NCBI GenBank assembly: GCA_016302195.1
Contig: JAEDOA010000005.1
Location: 1-36,825, forward strand
Direction: 5' to 3'
DNA: 36,825 nt
Source: Erysipelotrichaceae bacterium
Lineage (GTDB): Bacteria > Bacillota_I > Bacilli_A > Erysipelotrichales > Erysipelotrichaceae
The notes under the pieces: generated by a model
Told to the model about the DNA's origin: nothing
What the model saw: the letters and a program-made list of their open reading frames with translations, nothing else
Database searches by the model: none
In this document: piece after piece, positions 1-10,664 of the stretch
Position numbering within the stretch: the stretch's first letter is position 1
Layout: every line of letters begins with the position of its first letter
Translations under genes and position numbers: made by a program

Positions 1-16
1 GCCAACGCGCTTATAT

Positions 17-45
17 ATAATGCCATATTTCTCTAAGCTTTGCAA
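17..45 (-). promoter_or_regulatory. possible minus-strand promoter for a gene left of the window
   Basis: On the minus strand TTGCAA (40-45) is followed after 17 bases by CATTAT (17-22). Transcription would start near position 10 and run out of the window. No gene is visible in 1-92 on either strand; the rest of this stretch is T/A-rich spacer after rpoC. Confidence 0.35.
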
Positions 46-92
46 GTGTTTTTTTCCCTTTTTTTAAAGTTTTTTTACAATGACATTATAAT

Positions 93-132
93 ATACAGTC
101 CTTCGTATTTTTTCACTTACGAAGGACTGTAT
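93..132 (-). terminator. 15-bp perfect hairpin downstream of rpoC
   Basis: Arms at 93-107 and 118-132 pair perfectly (15 bp) around a 10-base loop, 14 bases after the rpoC stop. There is no U-tract after the stem on the minus strand, and none on the plus strand, so it is not a textbook intrinsic terminator. It probably marks or stabilises the 3' end of the long rplK-rpoC transcription unit. Its position and perfect pairing are seen directly; the role is inferred. Confidence 0.6.
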
Positions 133-146
133 TCATTAATTAGAAA

Positions 147-3100
147 TTAGAAGTTGTCGTTTTCTTCCTCTTCTTCGACCTGCTTAATATATTCACTCAT
201 CTGAGCATTTTTTTCTTCAGATAGTTTCTTTAAGCGTTCTTCTTTTTCTTCCTTCATTTCTGTAGCCATCTGTTCTACAAGTCTTGTAGATTCACGATCA
301 GCTGTCGTACCTGTTCCAGCAGGTATCATCTTACCAATAATAACATTCTCTTTTAAGCCCTTTAGATTGTCTTCTTTTCCTCTTACAGCAGCATCTGTCA
401 ATACCTTTGTAGTTTCCTGGAAAGAAGCAGCACTCAACCAAGAATCTGTTTCTACTGATGATTTAGAAATACCTAATAACATAGGTCTAAATTTAGCAGG
501 AATTCCGCCTTCATTTAATACCTTATCATTTAATTCAGTTATTCTTGCCTTTGAAATAGATGTATCTCTTGTTAAGCCAGTGTCATTTCCTTCTTCAACA
601 ACAACTTTTCTTAGCATTTGACAAATCATGATTTCCAAGTGCTTATCAGCTATTTCGATACCTTGTGAACGATATACTTTCATTACTTCTTTTAGAATGT
701 AATTTTGAACTGAATTTACACCACTAACCGCAATCAATTCCTTAGGATTAACTGTTCCTTCTGTCAGCTTATCGCCAGCTTCAACATATGAACCTTCGCT
801 CCACCAAGAACGAATTACGTATGTGCTGTCAATCTTATGCTCTATATCTTCATTCTGTTCATTTGTAATAATCAGTTTGATAATACCATTTTCATCTGGT
901 GAAGAAATTTGGGTAATCTTGCCTGATACCTTTGCGATAATTGCTGGATGCTTTGGACATCTCGCTTCAAATAATTCTTCAACACGTGGTAAACCTTGAG
1001 TAATATCTGAGTTACCAGCTACACCACCAGTATGGAAGTTACGCATTGTCAACTGTGTACCTGGCTCACCAATAGACTGTGCAGCCATGATACCTACTGA
1101 CTCACCGTTTTCAACTAGCTTACCTGTTGCCATGTTTTTGCCATAACACTTACGGCATACTCCATGTTCGCTTTGACATACAAAGGCATTACGGATATAT
1201 ACTTCTTTTATTCCAGCATCAACAATAGCCTTTGCCTTCTTTTCGTCAATATACTCGTCATCAGCAACAATTACTTCACCTGTTGCAGGATTAACAACAT
1301 CTTGTTTACTGTATCTGCCAACTAATCTGTCATATAAACCTTCAACAATTGTATTGCTCTTACGGTCGATGATATCTGTTACAAGATAACCGTTTTCTGT
1401 CATACAGTCATCTTCAACTACTATAACATCCTGAGCAACATCGACCAATCTTCTAGTTAAGTATCCTGAAGATGCAGTTTTTAAAGCTGTATCTGTCAAT
1501 CCTTTTCTAATACCATGAGTTGAAATGAAGAATTCACTAACATTTAATCCTTCACGGAAATTCGAATAAATTGGCACCTCAATAATTGATGACTGGAATC
1601 CCTTAGCATTCTTTGCCTTTGTTGGTTTACCCATCAATCCACGCATACCAGCCAATTGAGTAAAGTGAGATTTATTACCACGGGCACCTGAAACTGCCAT
1701 CATATTGATAGGGTTTTTCGTTGGTAGTTCCTTCATTAACTGATCACCGATATTATCTTTGATTTCACCCCAAAGATTAATCAACTGATTTTCCCATTCC
1801 TGTTCAGTTAATAAACCACGTTTGTGAAGACGCAACAATACATCTGCTTTCTTTTTACCAGCTTCAACCTGTTCTTCCTTATTTGAAGAGACTTTGATAT
1901 CATCCAATGAAATGGTCATACCAGCAACTGTTGAATACTTAAATCCATTATCCTTAATTCTATCAAAATAGATATAAGTATTTCCTTCAGAAGCATAACG
2001 AGAATAAATCTCTCCGATAACCTTTCCCAAATCTTTTTTCTTAACAGGTGAATGTTTGCTCATAGCAGCGATATATTCTGGAATATTGGTGCCATATGAA
2101 ACAAAATATTCATCAGGCATTCTCTTATTCCAATCACCTGTAACCTCATTAACATAAGGGAAATCTTCAGGGAACATCTTATTGAAAATCAGTTTTCCTA
2201 CAGTAGTAATCAAATATTTTTCATTTTGCTCTTCAGTAAAGAAACTCTTATGTAATGAACTTGTCTTGATCGCAATTCTATTGTGTAAATGAGTTTGCTT
2301 TAAATCGTAGGCAAGCATTACTTCATCCTGATCCTTATAGATACGTCCTTCAGAATCACCAAAAGTTTCCCACAATTTCGCGCTTTCCTCATCACCTAAA
2401 TCTCTTAATCTTTTTGCTTCCTCATAACAGTCAGCCTTAGTTTCTTCCATTGTTAAATAGAAGTTACCAAGAACCATGTCCTGTGATGGAGTAACGATAG
2501 GTAAGCCATCCTTAGGTCCTAAGATATTGTTTGAACCAAGCATTAATACTCTAGCCTCAGCGCACGCCTCTTCACTTAAAGGAACATGCACTGCCATCTG
2601 GTCACCATCAAAGTCCGCATTGAAAGCAGTACATACTAATGGATGCAATCTAATAGCTCTTCCTTCAACAATTTTTGGCATGAAAGCCTGAATTCCTAAA
2701 CGGTGTAGAGTTGGAGCACGGTTTAATAAAACCGGATGATTACATACAACTTTTTCAACTACATCCCAAATACGCGGATCAACTTTATCAATTAGTTTTT
2801 CTGCTGCCTTTGGATTTGTTGCTATCTTTTGATATACCAATTCATTAATAACAAATGGTTTAAACAACTGCAGTGCCATCTCACGTGGAATACCGCATTG
2901 ATACATTTTTAAATCTGGTCCAACCGCAATAACTGAACGTCCTGAGAAGTCTACACGTTTTCCCAAAAGGTTCTGACGGAATCTTCCCTGTTTTCCTTTT
3001 AAGGCATGAGACAAAGACTTTAATGCTCTATTGCCTGCGCCAGTTACTGGTTTACTTCTTCTACCGTTATCGATTAATGCATCAACAGCCTCCTGTAGCA

Positions 3101-3962
3101 TACGTTTTTCGTTTTGAACGATGATGCTTGGAGTAGCCAAATCAAGCAGCTTCTGCAAACGATTATTACGAGTAATAACACGACGGTATAAATCATTTAA
3201 ATCGCTAGTCGCAAATCGTCCGCCATCAAGTTGCATCATTGGTCTTAAATCAGGTGGTATAACTGGCAAAACAGTCATAACCATCCATTCAGGACGCTGA
3301 TTAGATTCTCTGAATGCATTAACAGTTTCAAATCTCTTGATTAGTTTTTTACGCTTTTCGCCTTGGGCAGTTTCAAGTTGAGATACCAGCATGTTATATT
3401 CTTTATCCAAATCAACCTGCTCTAGTAATAGCTTGATAGCTTCAGCACCTATTTTTGCGGTAAAAGCGTTAGAACCATATTCTTCTCTTAAACGATGGTA
3501 CTCACTGGTAGTGATTACCTGCTTATAAGATAATTCTTTAACATCCTTTGGATCTGTTACAATCCAGTTTACGAAATAGACAACTTCTTCAAGTTGCTTT
3601 GGAGCAACATCAAGCAGTAAAGAAATTCTGCTTGGTGTGCCTTTTAAATACCATATATGAGTAACAGGAGCAGCTAATGAAATATGGCCCATTCTCTCTC
3701 TTCTCACTGAACTACGAGTTATTTCAACACCACACTTGTCACAAACAAAGCCCTTATAGCGAACTTTCTTATATTTACCGCAATAACATTCCCAATCTTT
3801 GGTAGGACCGAAAATTCTTTCGCAGAATAAGCCGTCTCTTTCTGGTTTTTGTGAACGGTAATTTATTGTTTCTGGTTTTTTTACTTCACCATGAGACCAT
3901 TGTAAAATTCTCTCTGGGGAAGCAATTCCAATTTGAACGGAAGCAACATTATTAATATTCAT
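147..3962 (-). CDS. rpoC: DNA-directed RNA polymerase subunit beta'
   Basis: Largest subunit of core RNA polymerase, 1271 aa. The N-terminal zinc site is visible (Cys59, Cys61, Cys74, Cys77). The catalytic Mg-binding motif NADFDGDQM lies at residues 448-456 with Asp450, Asp452 and Asp454. The second zinc site is the later Cys cluster with CRKCYG. The C-terminal tail is rich in Glu and Lys and ends in an acidic run. The protein is somewhat longer than the roughly 1200 residues I recall for Bacillus beta'. It starts 14 bases after the rpoB stop with a GGAGGTAG ribosome binding site, so it is translated from the rpoB message. It is the last gene of the cluster and is followed by the hairpin at 93-132. 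Identification is certain. Confidence 0.99.
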   Translation of the reverse strand: MNINNVASVQIGIASPERILQWSHGEVKKPETINYRSQKPERDGLFCERIFGPTKDWECYCGKYKKVRYKGFVCDKCGVEITRSSVRRERMGHISLAAPVTHIWYLKGTPSRISLLLDVAPKQLEEVVYFVNWIVTDPKDVKELSYKQVITTSEYHRLREEYGSNAFTAKIGAEAIKLLLEQVDLDKEYNMLVSQLETAQGEKRKKLIKRFETVNAFRESNQRPEWMVMTVLPVIPPDLRPMMQLDGGRFATSDLNDLYRRVITRNNRLQKLLDLATPSIIVQNEKRMLQEAVDALIDNGRRSKPVTGAGNRALKSLSHALKGKQGRFRQNLLGKRVDFSGRSVIAVGPDLKMYQCGIPREMALQLFKPFVINELVYQKIATNPKAAEKLIDKVDPRIWDVVEKVVCNHPVLLNRAPTLHRLGIQAFMPKIVEGRAIRLHPLVCTAFNADFDGDQMAVHVPLSEEACAEARVLMLGSNNILGPKDGLPIVTPSQDMVLGNFYLTMEETKADCYEEAKRLRDLGDEESAKLWETFGDSEGRIYKDQDEVMLAYDLKQTHLHNRIAIKTSSLHKSFFTEEQNEKYLITTVGKLIFNKMFPEDFPYVNEVTGDWNKRMPDEYFVSYGTNIPEYIAAMSKHSPVKKKDLGKVIGEIYSRYASEGNTYIYFDRIKDNGFKYSTVAGMTISLDDIKVSSNKEEQVEAGKKKADVLLRLHKRGLLTEQEWENQLINLWGEIKDNIGDQLMKELPTKNPINMMAVSGARGNKSHFTQLAGMRGLMGKPTKAKNAKGFQSSIIEVPIYSNFREGLNVSEFFISTHGIRKGLTDTALKTASSGYLTRRLVDVAQDVIVVEDDCMTENGYLVTDIIDRKSNTIVEGLYDRLVGRYSKQDVVNPATGEVIVADDEYIDEKKAKAIVDAGIKEVYIRNAFVCQSEHGVCRKCYGKNMATGKLVENGESVGIMAAQSIGEPGTQLTMRNFHTGGVAGNSDITQGLPRVEELFEARCPKHPAIIAKVSGKITQISSPDENGIIKLIITNEQNEDIEHKIDSTYVIRSWWSEGSYVEAGDKLTEGTVNPKELIAVSGVNSVQNYILKEVMKVYRSQGIEIADKHLEIMICQMLRKVVVEEGNDTGLTRDTSISKARITELNDKVLNEGGIPAKFRPMLLGISKSSVETDSWLSAASFQETTKVLTDAAVRGKEDNLKGLKENVIIGKMIPAGTGTTADRESTRLVEQMATEMKEEKEERLKKLSEEKNAQMSEYIKQVEEEEENDNF

Positions 3963-3976
3963 CTACACTACCTCCA

Positions 3977-6900
3977 CTAATCCTGATAATCATCATAATC
4001 ATCAATTCCTGCTACAGCTGCCTCAGGAATTTCCTGACCCTGATCATCTGTGGTTGAGTAACCATCAGTCTTTTCATATACTAAATCGTCCATCTTAATT
4101 GAAGTTGATTTAACATCATCTTCATTAGCAGATATATCTAGTTCATTATGATCTTGATCATAAACCTTTACATCTAATGCTAAAGCCTGTAATTCGTGAG
4201 TTAATACTCTAAATGATTCGCCAACATTACTTTCAGGGATTGGTTTACCCTTAATGATAGCTTCATAAGTCTTTGTTCTTCCAACAACATCATCAGATTT
4301 AACTGTTAAAATTTCAGAAAGAGTATGAGCAGCACCATATGCTTCTAATGCCCAAACTTCCATTTCACCGAATCTTTGTCCACCATTTTGAGCCTTACCG
4401 CCTAATGGCTGTTGAGTAACTAAAGAATATGGACCTGTAGCTCTAGCGTGAAGCTTGTCGTCAACCATGTGAGCCAGCTTAATCATATACATGATACCAA
4501 CTGCGATTCTCTCATCAAATGGTTCACCTGTTCTACCATCAAACAATTGAACTTTTCCATCTGGGGTTGAGCCTGCTTCCTTAAGAATGCTCATTAGTTC
4601 TTCATTATTGATTCCATCGAATACTGGTGTTGAGAACTTGCATCCCAATTTTTCAGCAGCTAAGCCTAGATGTATTTCCAATACTTGTCCAATGTTCATA
4701 CGTGAAGGCACACCAAATGGATTCAACATAACATCAATTTGAGTACCATCAGCCATAAATGGCATATCTTCAACTGGTAAAATCTTAGAAATAACACCCT
4801 TGTTTCCATGTCTACCAGCCATCTTATCACCTTCAGAAATTTTTCTCTTCTGAACGATATATACTTTAATAACCTCGTTAACCCCTGGAGCTAACTCATG
4901 GTCTTTTCTAGTAAATCTTCTAATAGAATGAACAATACCTGCTCCACCATGAGGTACTTTCAGCGAATTATCTCTAACTTCTCTTGATTTTTCACCAAAA
5001 ATTGCGAACAACAATTTTTCTTCAGGAGAGTTTTCACTTTGGCCTTTTGGAGTTACCTTACCAACAAGAATATCGCCTTCTCTTACCACAGCACCAACCA
5101 TGATAATACCACGTGAATCAAGATTTCTTACCGTTGATTCACTAACATTAGGAATATCTCTAGTTATCTCTTCAGGTCCAAGTTTTGTCTCACGGCATTC
5201 AATTGAGTATTCTTCAATATGAACTGAAGTGAAGACATCTTCTCTTACCATTCTTTCAGACATGATAACAGCATCCTCATAGTTATAACCATTCCATGTC
5301 ATAAAGGCAATCTTTACGTTTTGTCCTAATGCCAACTCACCATTTTCCATGCTCAATCCATCAGCGATAATATCGCCTTTCTTGACTCTTTCGCCTCTAG
5401 ATACAATTGGTGTCTGATTTATGCAGGTACCTGCATTTGAACGACGGAATTTTACTAGATTATATTCATCCTGACTTTGTTCTGTATCGATCACAATTTT
5501 TCTTGAATCAGCATAAGTAACAATGCCATCGTTTCGAGCAATTACAGCTCCGCCAGCATCATGAGCAATCTTATATTCCATTCCTGTTCCAACATATGGA
5601 GAATGTGGCTTTAATAATGGAACCGCCTGTCTTTGCATGTTAGAACCCATCAAGGCTCTTGATGCATCATCGTTTTCCAAGAATGGGATACATGCTGCCG
5701 CAATAGAAATAATCTGTTTTGGTGAAACGTCAACCAATTCAACTTCTGATTGATCCATCATTACTGTATCAGTATGGTAACGACATACACATTGACCACT
5801 TGTCAAATAACCATCCTTAACCTCATTAGCTTGGGCGATTACATATTCCATTTCATCATCAGCAGCTAAATAAACAACATCGTCATCACTAACTCTATAT
5901 CTTCCATCTGCTTCCTTAATAACTTTACGATATGGTGTTTCAATAAAGCCATATTCGTTTACCTTAGCATATGAAGTCAAATAGTTGATCAAACCGATAT
6001 TAGGTCCTTCTGGTGTTTCAATTGGGCAAATTCTACCATAGTGAGTATTATGAACGTCACGAACTTCAAATCCAGCTCTTTCTCTTGTTAATCCACCAGG
6101 GCCTAATGCTGAGATACGACGTTTATTAGTTAATTCAGCCAAAGGATTTTCCTGGTCCATAAATTGTGATAATTGTGAAGATGAGAAGAATTCCTTTACT
6201 GCTGAAGTAAGAGAACGGATATTTGTCAAACTCTTAGCAGAAATTGTAGATATGTCTGAAATTGACATTTTTTCCTTTACATTCTTCTCCATTCTTGAAA
6301 AGCCGATACGATATTGGTTTTGAATTAATTCACCAACAGTTCTGATACGACGGTTTCCTAATTGGTCAATATCATCAACTACGCCAACTTCTTCTGTCAT
6401 ATTTAACAAATATGAATATTGGCTATACATATCAGAAATAATAATAGTTTTCTTCTTTGTGAATGGGTCAATTCCTAATACTCTAACAGTTTCTTTACTG
6501 TCAGGATTATTCTTGACATACAATAATTGGTTAGCTGCACCAACTAAATATAATGTATATTCCTTGCCAGATTTCACTTCTGAAACAATTGATTTTCTAG
6601 AAGCATTGTCCAAAGTTGGCTGTTCAGTATCAGCAATATAGCGTGAAACAACTAATTGTCCATCACCATCTAAAACATCCTGATTAGCTTCAACTAATCT
6701 ACCATAGCAATACAAACGACCACCATAATTCAGTACAGCTGTAACGTTTTCACTAGTTAATTTGACTGGCTGAGCGATAATTCCGCCATAAACACTGACT
6801 GTCTCGACATTAGCTTTAATTAAAGTTTTAACATCATCCATTGTCAAAACAGTACCAGCTTCAAAAGAAACCTTTCCTTTTAAAACATCTTTAGCTAAGA

Positions 6901-8134
6901 TTCTTCCAGCTAAACCAATTTTGTAACTAGTTGGAACTTCTACTACATCTGGATGTGAAAATTCATATTTTTGAGGCAACGCAATCATATGCAAACCCTT
7001 AGCAAGAGTTTCCTTGATTGAATTAAGCATTTCTTTGCTATCAATCAATGTATTCTTTGCACAAATAAGCTTGCCATTTTCATCTTTCAAATCTTCTGCT
7101 AAATATTTACCTTTACAACGTGAAAAAGCACCCAATTTCTTATTAGTCTTATAACGACCTGCTTTATTCAAATCATAACGACGATAATCAAAGAATTTCG
7201 CATTCATCAAATTCTTAGCACCTTCAACAGTGTGGATATCATCTGAACGTTGATTTTCATAAATTGCTTTCAAAGATTCATCTGTTGTTTTGATTTTGCT
7301 ATCGGCAATTAATGTATTACTGATTTCTTCGTAGTTGCCAAATACAGCAGTATATAACATGATGTAGTCATTCAAATATTCTCTTTGTTCAAAATCAACA
7401 GGAACATCATATACAGGCAAGTTCATTGCAGTTAAGAATGTCTTCATTGTTGCTGTATCGAAACAATCTTCACCTTTTTCAGGATTCAGTGACATACCAA
7501 TAGCTTTAAATAGAATAGTTGATAAAATCTTTCTCTTTCTATCAACACTCATGTTTACAATACGACCGATATTACTCTTTTTTGAATCAGTCATAAATTC
7601 AAGCCATGTTCCTCTAGATGGAATCAATTCACTTGAAAATACATCCTTACCAGTTTTATCTTCCTGATCAATTGAAAAATAAGCGCCTGGTGATCTTACA
7701 ATCTGTGAAACAATTACTCTTTCAGCACCATTAATGATAAATGTTCCTGTAGGAGTTAGCTTAGGAAAATCGCCTAAAAATACCTTTTCAACATCTTTTT
7801 GGATCAATTCACCGGTTTCATTATCAGCGATTGTCAGTCTCATAGACGCACGTAAAGGAGCTGCGTATGTCAGCTCTCTAATTTTGCACTCTTCAGTGTC
7901 ATATTTTGGGGTCCCAAATTCATAACCCAAATATTCAAGTTTGATATTCCTGTTTGAGTTTTCAATAGGGTAAATTTCTTCGAATACTTCTTTTATACCT
8001 TCTTCTTCAAACCATTTATAAGAATTAGTTTGAATTTCAACAAGATTTGGAAGTTCTAAGGTTCCAGAGACCTTTGAGTAGTCTCTTCTACTAGCTTTAC
8101 CGTGGGTTACAATACGGTATGCATCTTTGCTCAT
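3977..8134 (-). CDS. rpoB: DNA-directed RNA polymerase subunit beta
   Basis: Beta subunit of RNA polymerase, 1385 aa, clearly longer than the approximately 1190 aa typical of Bacilli. The rifampicin region spans about residues 649-682 ([20 protein letters not shown] and onward). Asn670 (codon 6125-6127) occupies the position of E. coli His526. The active-site segment GYNYEDA and the lysine-bearing segment [12 protein letters not shown] are present. The distance between [11 protein letters not shown] (about 319-329) and [10 protein letters not shown] (587-596) is about 267 residues, against roughly 145 in Bacillus as I recall it, so much of the extra length sits in the beta lobe region. The last 60 residues are acidic. 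It follows rsmC but has its own strong promoter (8211-8239) and a leader hairpin. Identity is certain; the size comparison is from memory. Confidence 0.99.
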   Translation of the reverse strand: MSKDAYRIVTHGKASRRDYSKVSGTLELPNLVEIQTNSYKWFEEEGIKEVFEEIYPIENSNRNIKLEYLGYEFGTPKYDTEECKIRELTYAAPLRASMRLTIADNETGELIQKDVEKVFLGDFPKLTPTGTFIINGAERVIVSQIVRSPGAYFSIDQEDKTGKDVFSSELIPSRGTWLEFMTDSKKSNIGRIVNMSVDRKRKILSTILFKAIGMSLNPEKGEDCFDTATMKTFLTAMNLPVYDVPVDFEQREYLNDYIMLYTAVFGNYEEISNTLIADSKIKTTDESLKAIYENQRSDDIHTVEGAKNLMNAKFFDYRRYDLNKAGRYKTNKKLGAFSRCKGKYLAEDLKDENGKLICAKNTLIDSKEMLNSIKETLAKGLHMIALPQKYEFSHPDVVEVPTSYKIGLAGRILAKDVLKGKVSFEAGTVLTMDDVKTLIKANVETVSVYGGIIAQPVKLTSENVTAVLNYGGRLYCYGRLVEANQDVLDGDGQLVVSRYIADTEQPTLDNASRKSIVSEVKSGKEYTLYLVGAANQLLYVKNNPDSKETVRVLGIDPFTKKKTIIISDMYSQYSYLLNMTEEVGVVDDIDQLGNRRIRTVGELIQNQYRIGFSRMEKNVKEKMSISDISTISAKSLTNIRSLTSAVKEFFSSSQLSQFMDQENPLAELTNKRRISALGPGGLTRERAGFEVRDVHNTHYGRICPIETPEGPNIGLINYLTSYAKVNEYGFIETPYRKVIKEADGRYRVSDDDVVYLAADDEMEYVIAQANEVKDGYLTSGQCVCRYHTDTVMMDQSEVELVDVSPKQIISIAAACIPFLENDDASRALMGSNMQRQAVPLLKPHSPYVGTGMEYKIAHDAGGAVIARNDGIVTYADSRKIVIDTEQSQDEYNLVKFRRSNAGTCINQTPIVSRGERVKKGDIIADGLSMENGELALGQNVKIAFMTWNGYNYEDAVIMSERMVREDVFTSVHIEEYSIECRETKLGPEEITRDIPNVSESTVRNLDSRGIIMVGAVVREGDILVGKVTPKGQSENSPEEKLLFAIFGEKSREVRDNSLKVPHGGAGIVHSIRRFTRKDHELAPGVNEVIKVYIVQKRKISEGDKMAGRHGNKGVISKILPVEDMPFMADGTQIDVMLNPFGVPSRMNIGQVLEIHLGLAAEKLGCKFSTPVFDGINNEELMSILKEAGSTPDGKVQLFDGRTGEPFDERIAVGIMYMIKLAHMVDDKLHARATGPYSLVTQQPLGGKAQNGGQRFGEMEVWALEAYGAAHTLSEILTVKSDDVVGRTKTYEAIIKGKPIPESNVGESFRVLTHELQALALDVKVYDQDHNELDISANEDDVKSTSIKMDDLVYEKTDGYSTTDDQGQEIPEAAVAGIDDYDDYQD

Positions 8135-8160
8135 ATAAACGCCCCTTCCTTAATACGTAT

Positions 8161-8186
8161 ATGGGTAAAAAAGCCCTTTTACCCAT
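8161..8186 (-). promoter_or_regulatory. hairpin in the rpoB leader
   Basis: A 10-bp perfect stem (8161-8170 with 8177-8186) with loop GGGCTT on the minus strand lies between the rpoB promoter and the rpoB start. No U-run follows directly, so it looks like a leader structure or an attenuator-like element, not a full terminator. Function is unknown. Confidence 0.45.
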
Positions 8187-8210
8187 TTTATTAATTCTAT
8201 GCAATTGTAT

Positions 8211-8239
8211 ATTATAGCAATAAATCAACACTAATTCAA
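8211..8239 (-). promoter_or_regulatory. rpoB promoter, overlapping the end of rsmC
   Basis: TTGAAT (8234-8239), a 17-base spacer ending in TGC (extended -10), then TATAAT (8211-8216). The -35 box lies inside the last two codons of rsmC and the rsmC stop is in the spacer. Predicted start is near 8204, giving a leader of about 70 bases. It allows rpoBC to be transcribed independently of the ribosomal protein genes. Confidence 0.8.
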
Positions 8240-8833
8240 GGATTTTTGAGCCGATATTATCCAATAACCGCTATCCTTATTTAATACTTCAACCTTATTT
8301 GAAATGCTTTCTAGATATTTTATTGCGCTTTGAGCGCCTTGTTGTTTTCTAATAACTATGATAAGCTTTCCACCAGGGTTTAAAGCATTGATTGATTGTT
8401 CAAATAGTTGATAAATTACTTTCTTTCCAGTTCTAATAGGTGGATTCGACAAAATGTAATCAAATTTTTCACCTTTTAAATTGTTCAAACCAAACGAAAC
8501 AATAGTTCTATTATTTTGACCATATAGTTGACTGTTTAGCTGAGAAATACTAACAGCATTCTCATTTACATCTATCATAGTCAAATCAATTTCAGGATGA
8601 TATTTTTTAACCAATATCCCAATAACTCCAATACCACAGCCCAAATCTGCTACTTTGCCAGAAATATCAAGGTTAACAACAGTTTCCAGAAGTACTCTTG
8701 AACCGTAATCTAATGTGTCTTTGCTGAAAAGACCATCGCTGGAATTAAATGTTTCTAAAACGCCTAAAAACCGAAAGCTAATTTTCTTTCGGTTTTCGCT
8801 AAATCGGGAATCGGTGGTAAAATAATGACTCAT
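8231..8833 (-). CDS. rsmC: RsmC-like class I SAM-dependent methyltransferase (YbxB type)
   Basis: Predicted 16S rRNA guanine-N2 methyltransferase of the RsmC/YbxB family, 200 aa. The SAM-binding motif is ADLGCGIGVIGI, the acidic motif is TMIDVNENAV, and the catalytic motif is ILSNPPIRTGK, a NPP[FIY]-type motif typical of N-methyltransferases. I chose the ATG at 8833 because GGGAGGT sits just upstream; a longer frame beginning at 8860 would run into the hairpin after rplL. This is the short form, without the pseudo-duplicated N-terminal half of E. coli RsmC. Position between rplL and rpoB matches ybxB in Bacillus. The family is clear; the exact rRNA target is inferred. Confidence 0.9.
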   Translation of the reverse strand: MSHYFTTDSRFSENRKKISFRFLGVLETFNSSDGLFSKDTLDYGSRVLLETVVNLDISGKVADLGCGIGVIGILVKKYHPEIDLTMIDVNENAVSISQLNSQLYGQNNRTIVSFGLNNLKGEKFDYILSNPPIRTGKKVIYQLFEQSINALNPGGKLIIVIRKQQGAQSAIKYLESISNKVEVLNKDSGYWIISAQKSLN

Positions 8834-8858
8834 ACCTATACCTCCCATTTGGTTAAGC

Positions 8859-8880
8859 AAGGGCCGATTACTCGGCCCTT
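8859..8880 (-). terminator. GC-rich hairpin after rplL
   Basis: Arms 8859-8867 and 8872-8880 pair over 9 bp (AAGGGCCGA with TCGGCCCTT) with a GTAA tetraloop on the minus strand. It is 10 bases after the rplL stop and has no U-tract. It resembles the attenuating or processing hairpin often found between rplL and the polymerase genes, which lets more ribosomal protein than polymerase message accumulate. Confidence 0.6.
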
Positions 8881-8890
8881 AAATCATGAC

Positions 8891-9277
8891 TTACTTGTAT
8901 TCTACTACAGCGCCTGCAGCGTGGATAGCTTCTTTAATCTTGTCAGCTTCTTCAACCTTAACGTTTTCTTTAATAACGCTTGGTGTGCCAGGAGCACAAC
9001 CATCTACGATCTTCTTAGCACCCATTAAGTCTAAGCCGCAAGCTTCTTTGATAGCCTTGATAACAGCGATCTTTGTAGGGCCAACTTCTTTTAATACGAT
9101 AGTAACTTCAGTAGGTCCTGCAGGAGCAGCTTCGTCTGCAACAACAGCAACTGGAGCAGCAGCAACAGCAGCAGTTACGCCAAATTCTTCTTCGATTGCT
9201 TTTACTAAATCATTGATTTCTAAAATTGTCATCTCTTTTAAAGTAGCGATGATTTCTTCATTTGTTAATTTTGCCAT
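8891..9277 (-). CDS. rplL: 50S ribosomal protein L7/L12
   Basis: Stalk protein that recruits translation GTPases, 128 aa. The N-terminal dimerisation domain begins MAKLTNEEII; an Ala/Pro/Val-rich hinge lies around residues 40-55; the C-terminal domain carries the conserved helix near KIAVIKAIKEACGLDLMGAKK. The C-terminus ends AAGAVVEYK. The start is the ATG at 9277 with GGAGG at normal spacing; five extra upstream codons are excluded because they cover the ribosome binding site. It lies 18 bases after rplJ and shares the L10 leader. Confidence 0.98.
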   Translation of the reverse strand: MAKLTNEEIIATLKEMTILEINDLVKAIEEEFGVTAAVAAAPVAVVADEAAPAGPTEVTIVLKEVGPTKIAVIKAIKEACGLDLMGAKKIVDGCAPGTPSVIKENVKVEEADKIKEAIHAAGAVVEYK

Positions 9278-9295
9278 ACTTTTTTCCTCCAATAA

Positions 9296-9805
9296 TTATT
9301 CGGCAGTTTGTTCTGCTGCATTGTCCTTATCAGCAATTGCCTTAACAGTAGCAGCGAATGAACGGATTGGGCTTTGTAAACATCCAAGTAGCATTGAAAT
9401 CATGCCTTCCTTGTTTGGTAATGTAGATAATGCCTTAATTTCATCTGCATTAACAACTTTCTTGTCTACGACACCAGCTTTTACAATTAATTTTTCGTGT
9501 TTCTTAGCAAACTTGCATAATACTCTTGCTGGTGCAACAGCATCAGTAGAAATAGCAATTGCATTAGGTCCTTTTAATGAATCTAACAATTCATCATAGC
9601 CTAATTGTTCAGAAGCACGTTGAACCATGGTATTTTTGTAAACAGCAAATTCGCATCCTTCTTCACGTAAAGTCTTACGTAATTCAGTTACTTCCTTTAC
9701 TGATAGACCACGGTACTCAACAACAACAGTTGAAGCTGCATTTTCCATCTTACTAGCAATATCAGCAACAATCTGTTTCTTTTGTTCTAGTACTTGTTGG
9801 TTCAT
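9296..9805 (-). CDS. rplJ: 50S ribosomal protein L10
   Basis: L10 (169 aa) anchors L7/L12 dimers to the ribosome and, with L12, represses its own mRNA. Typical features are the N-terminal helix with VLEQKKQIV, VVEYRGLSVKEVTELR, VYKNTMVQRA and GPNAIAIS. The C-terminal helix that binds L12 follows ATVKAIADKDN and ends AEQTAE. The start is ATG 9805 with AGAAAGGA upstream; the frame is open further upstream but that part is the L10 leader. It is co-transcribed with rplL. Confidence 0.98.
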   Translation of the reverse strand: MNQQVLEQKKQIVADIASKMENAASTVVVEYRGLSVKEVTELRKTLREEGCEFAVYKNTMVQRASEQLGYDELLDSLKGPNAIAISTDAVAPARVLCKFAKKHEKLIVKAGVVDKKVVNADEIKALSTLPNKEGMISMLLGCLQSPIRSFAATVKAIADKDNAAEQTAE

Positions 9806-9854
9806 AGTCGTCTTTCCTTTCTGTTTTTTTATTTTGTTCAATATACCGATATAA

Positions 9855-9950
9855 TTAAAACCCGTTTGCCTCATAGACAAGCCGGGTTAAAGTTTTTATC
9901 AACCTTACCTCGGCAACATTTTTAAACTAAACGTCGTTGCTGTCTATGGT
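9855..9950 (-). ncRNA. ribosomal protein L10 leader (autoregulatory attenuator)
   Basis: Between rplA and rplJ the minus strand carries the hallmarks of the Firmicutes L10 leader. A closing stem pairs 9941-9948 (CATAGACA) with 9872-9879 (TGTCTATG). Inside it are a GCAAC/GTTGC helix and the conserved GCCGAGGTAA segment (9905-9914). A competing hairpin, AACCCG (9883-9888) with CGGGTT (9859-9864), is followed by U-rich TTTTAATT, so it can act as a terminator; its loop contains the 3' arm of the L10-binding stem. In Bacillus, L10(L12)4 binding to this leader class causes termination before rplJL. Class membership is by motif and position; folding was done by eye. Confidence 0.85.
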
Positions 9951-9973
9951 ATATTGTTAACAACAATTTCTAA

Positions 9974-10660
9974 TTAAACTAAATGATCAACCTTAACTGA
10001 AGGAGACATTGAAGAAGAAACAACAACATTCTTCATATATGTACCTTTAACAGCTGCAGGTCTAGCCTTTAAGATTACATCGTAAATAGTCTTGTAGTTT
10101 TCAACTAATTTTTCAGTTGAGAATGACTTTTTGCCGATAATAACAGCAACGTTACCTTCCTTATCTGTACGGTAAGTAACTTTACCTTTCTTGATTTCAT
10201 CAATTGCTTGTGCAATGTTCATTGTTACTGTTCCAGTCTTTGGGTTTGGCATCAAGCCCTTAGGTCCTAAAATCTTACCTAATTTACCTAATTCACCCAT
10301 CATATCAGGAGTAGCAACGATAACATCAAAGTCGAACCAGCCTTTTTTGATGTCTTCTAAGATTTCCTTACCACCAACAATATCGGCACCAGCATTTTGT
10401 GCTTCAGCAACTTTTGGTCCTTGAGTGATAACTAAAACCTTTTTAGATTTACCTGTACCATTTGGTAAAACGATTGCTCCACGAAGCTGTTGATCAGCGT
10501 GACGTGGGTCAACATTTAAACGGAATACCAATTCCATTGTTTCATCAAATTTTGTATAAGAAACCTTCTTAACCAATTCAATTGCTTCTTCGATTGGGTA
10601 TGATTTAGCAGTGTCAATCAACTTAGCAGCTTCTAAATATTTCTTTCCATGTCTTGCCAT
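9974..10660 (-). CDS. rplA: 50S ribosomal protein L1
   Basis: L1 (228 aa) forms the L1 stalk on 23S rRNA and is the usual repressor of the L11 operon. The sequence shows [11 protein letters not shown], the conserved [19 protein letters not shown], and the signature [13 protein letters not shown] of domain II. The C-terminus has [15 protein letters not shown]. The start is 4 bases after the rplK stop, and its ribosome binding site lies within the end of rplK, indicating translational coupling. A mimic of its rRNA target is present in the operon leader (11109-11139). Confidence 0.99.
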   Translation of the reverse strand: MARHGKKYLEAAKLIDTAKSYPIEEAIELVKKVSYTKFDETMELVFRLNVDPRHADQQLRGAIVLPNGTGKSKKVLVITQGPKVAEAQNAGADIVGGKEILEDIKKGWFDFDVIVATPDMMGELGKLGKILGPKGLMPNPKTGTVTMNIAQAIDEIKKGKVTYRTDKEGNVAVIIGKKSFSTEKLVENYKTIYDVILKARPAAVKGTYMKNVVVSSSMSPSVKVDHLV

Positions 10661-10664
10661 AATC

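Noticed and set aside
8886..9599. A long plus-strand open frame of 237 codons opposite rplL and rplJ.
   Set aside because: It is the antisense shadow of two certain ribosomal protein genes, Ala/Ser/Thr-rich as expected from their codon bias, with no ribosome binding site of its own.
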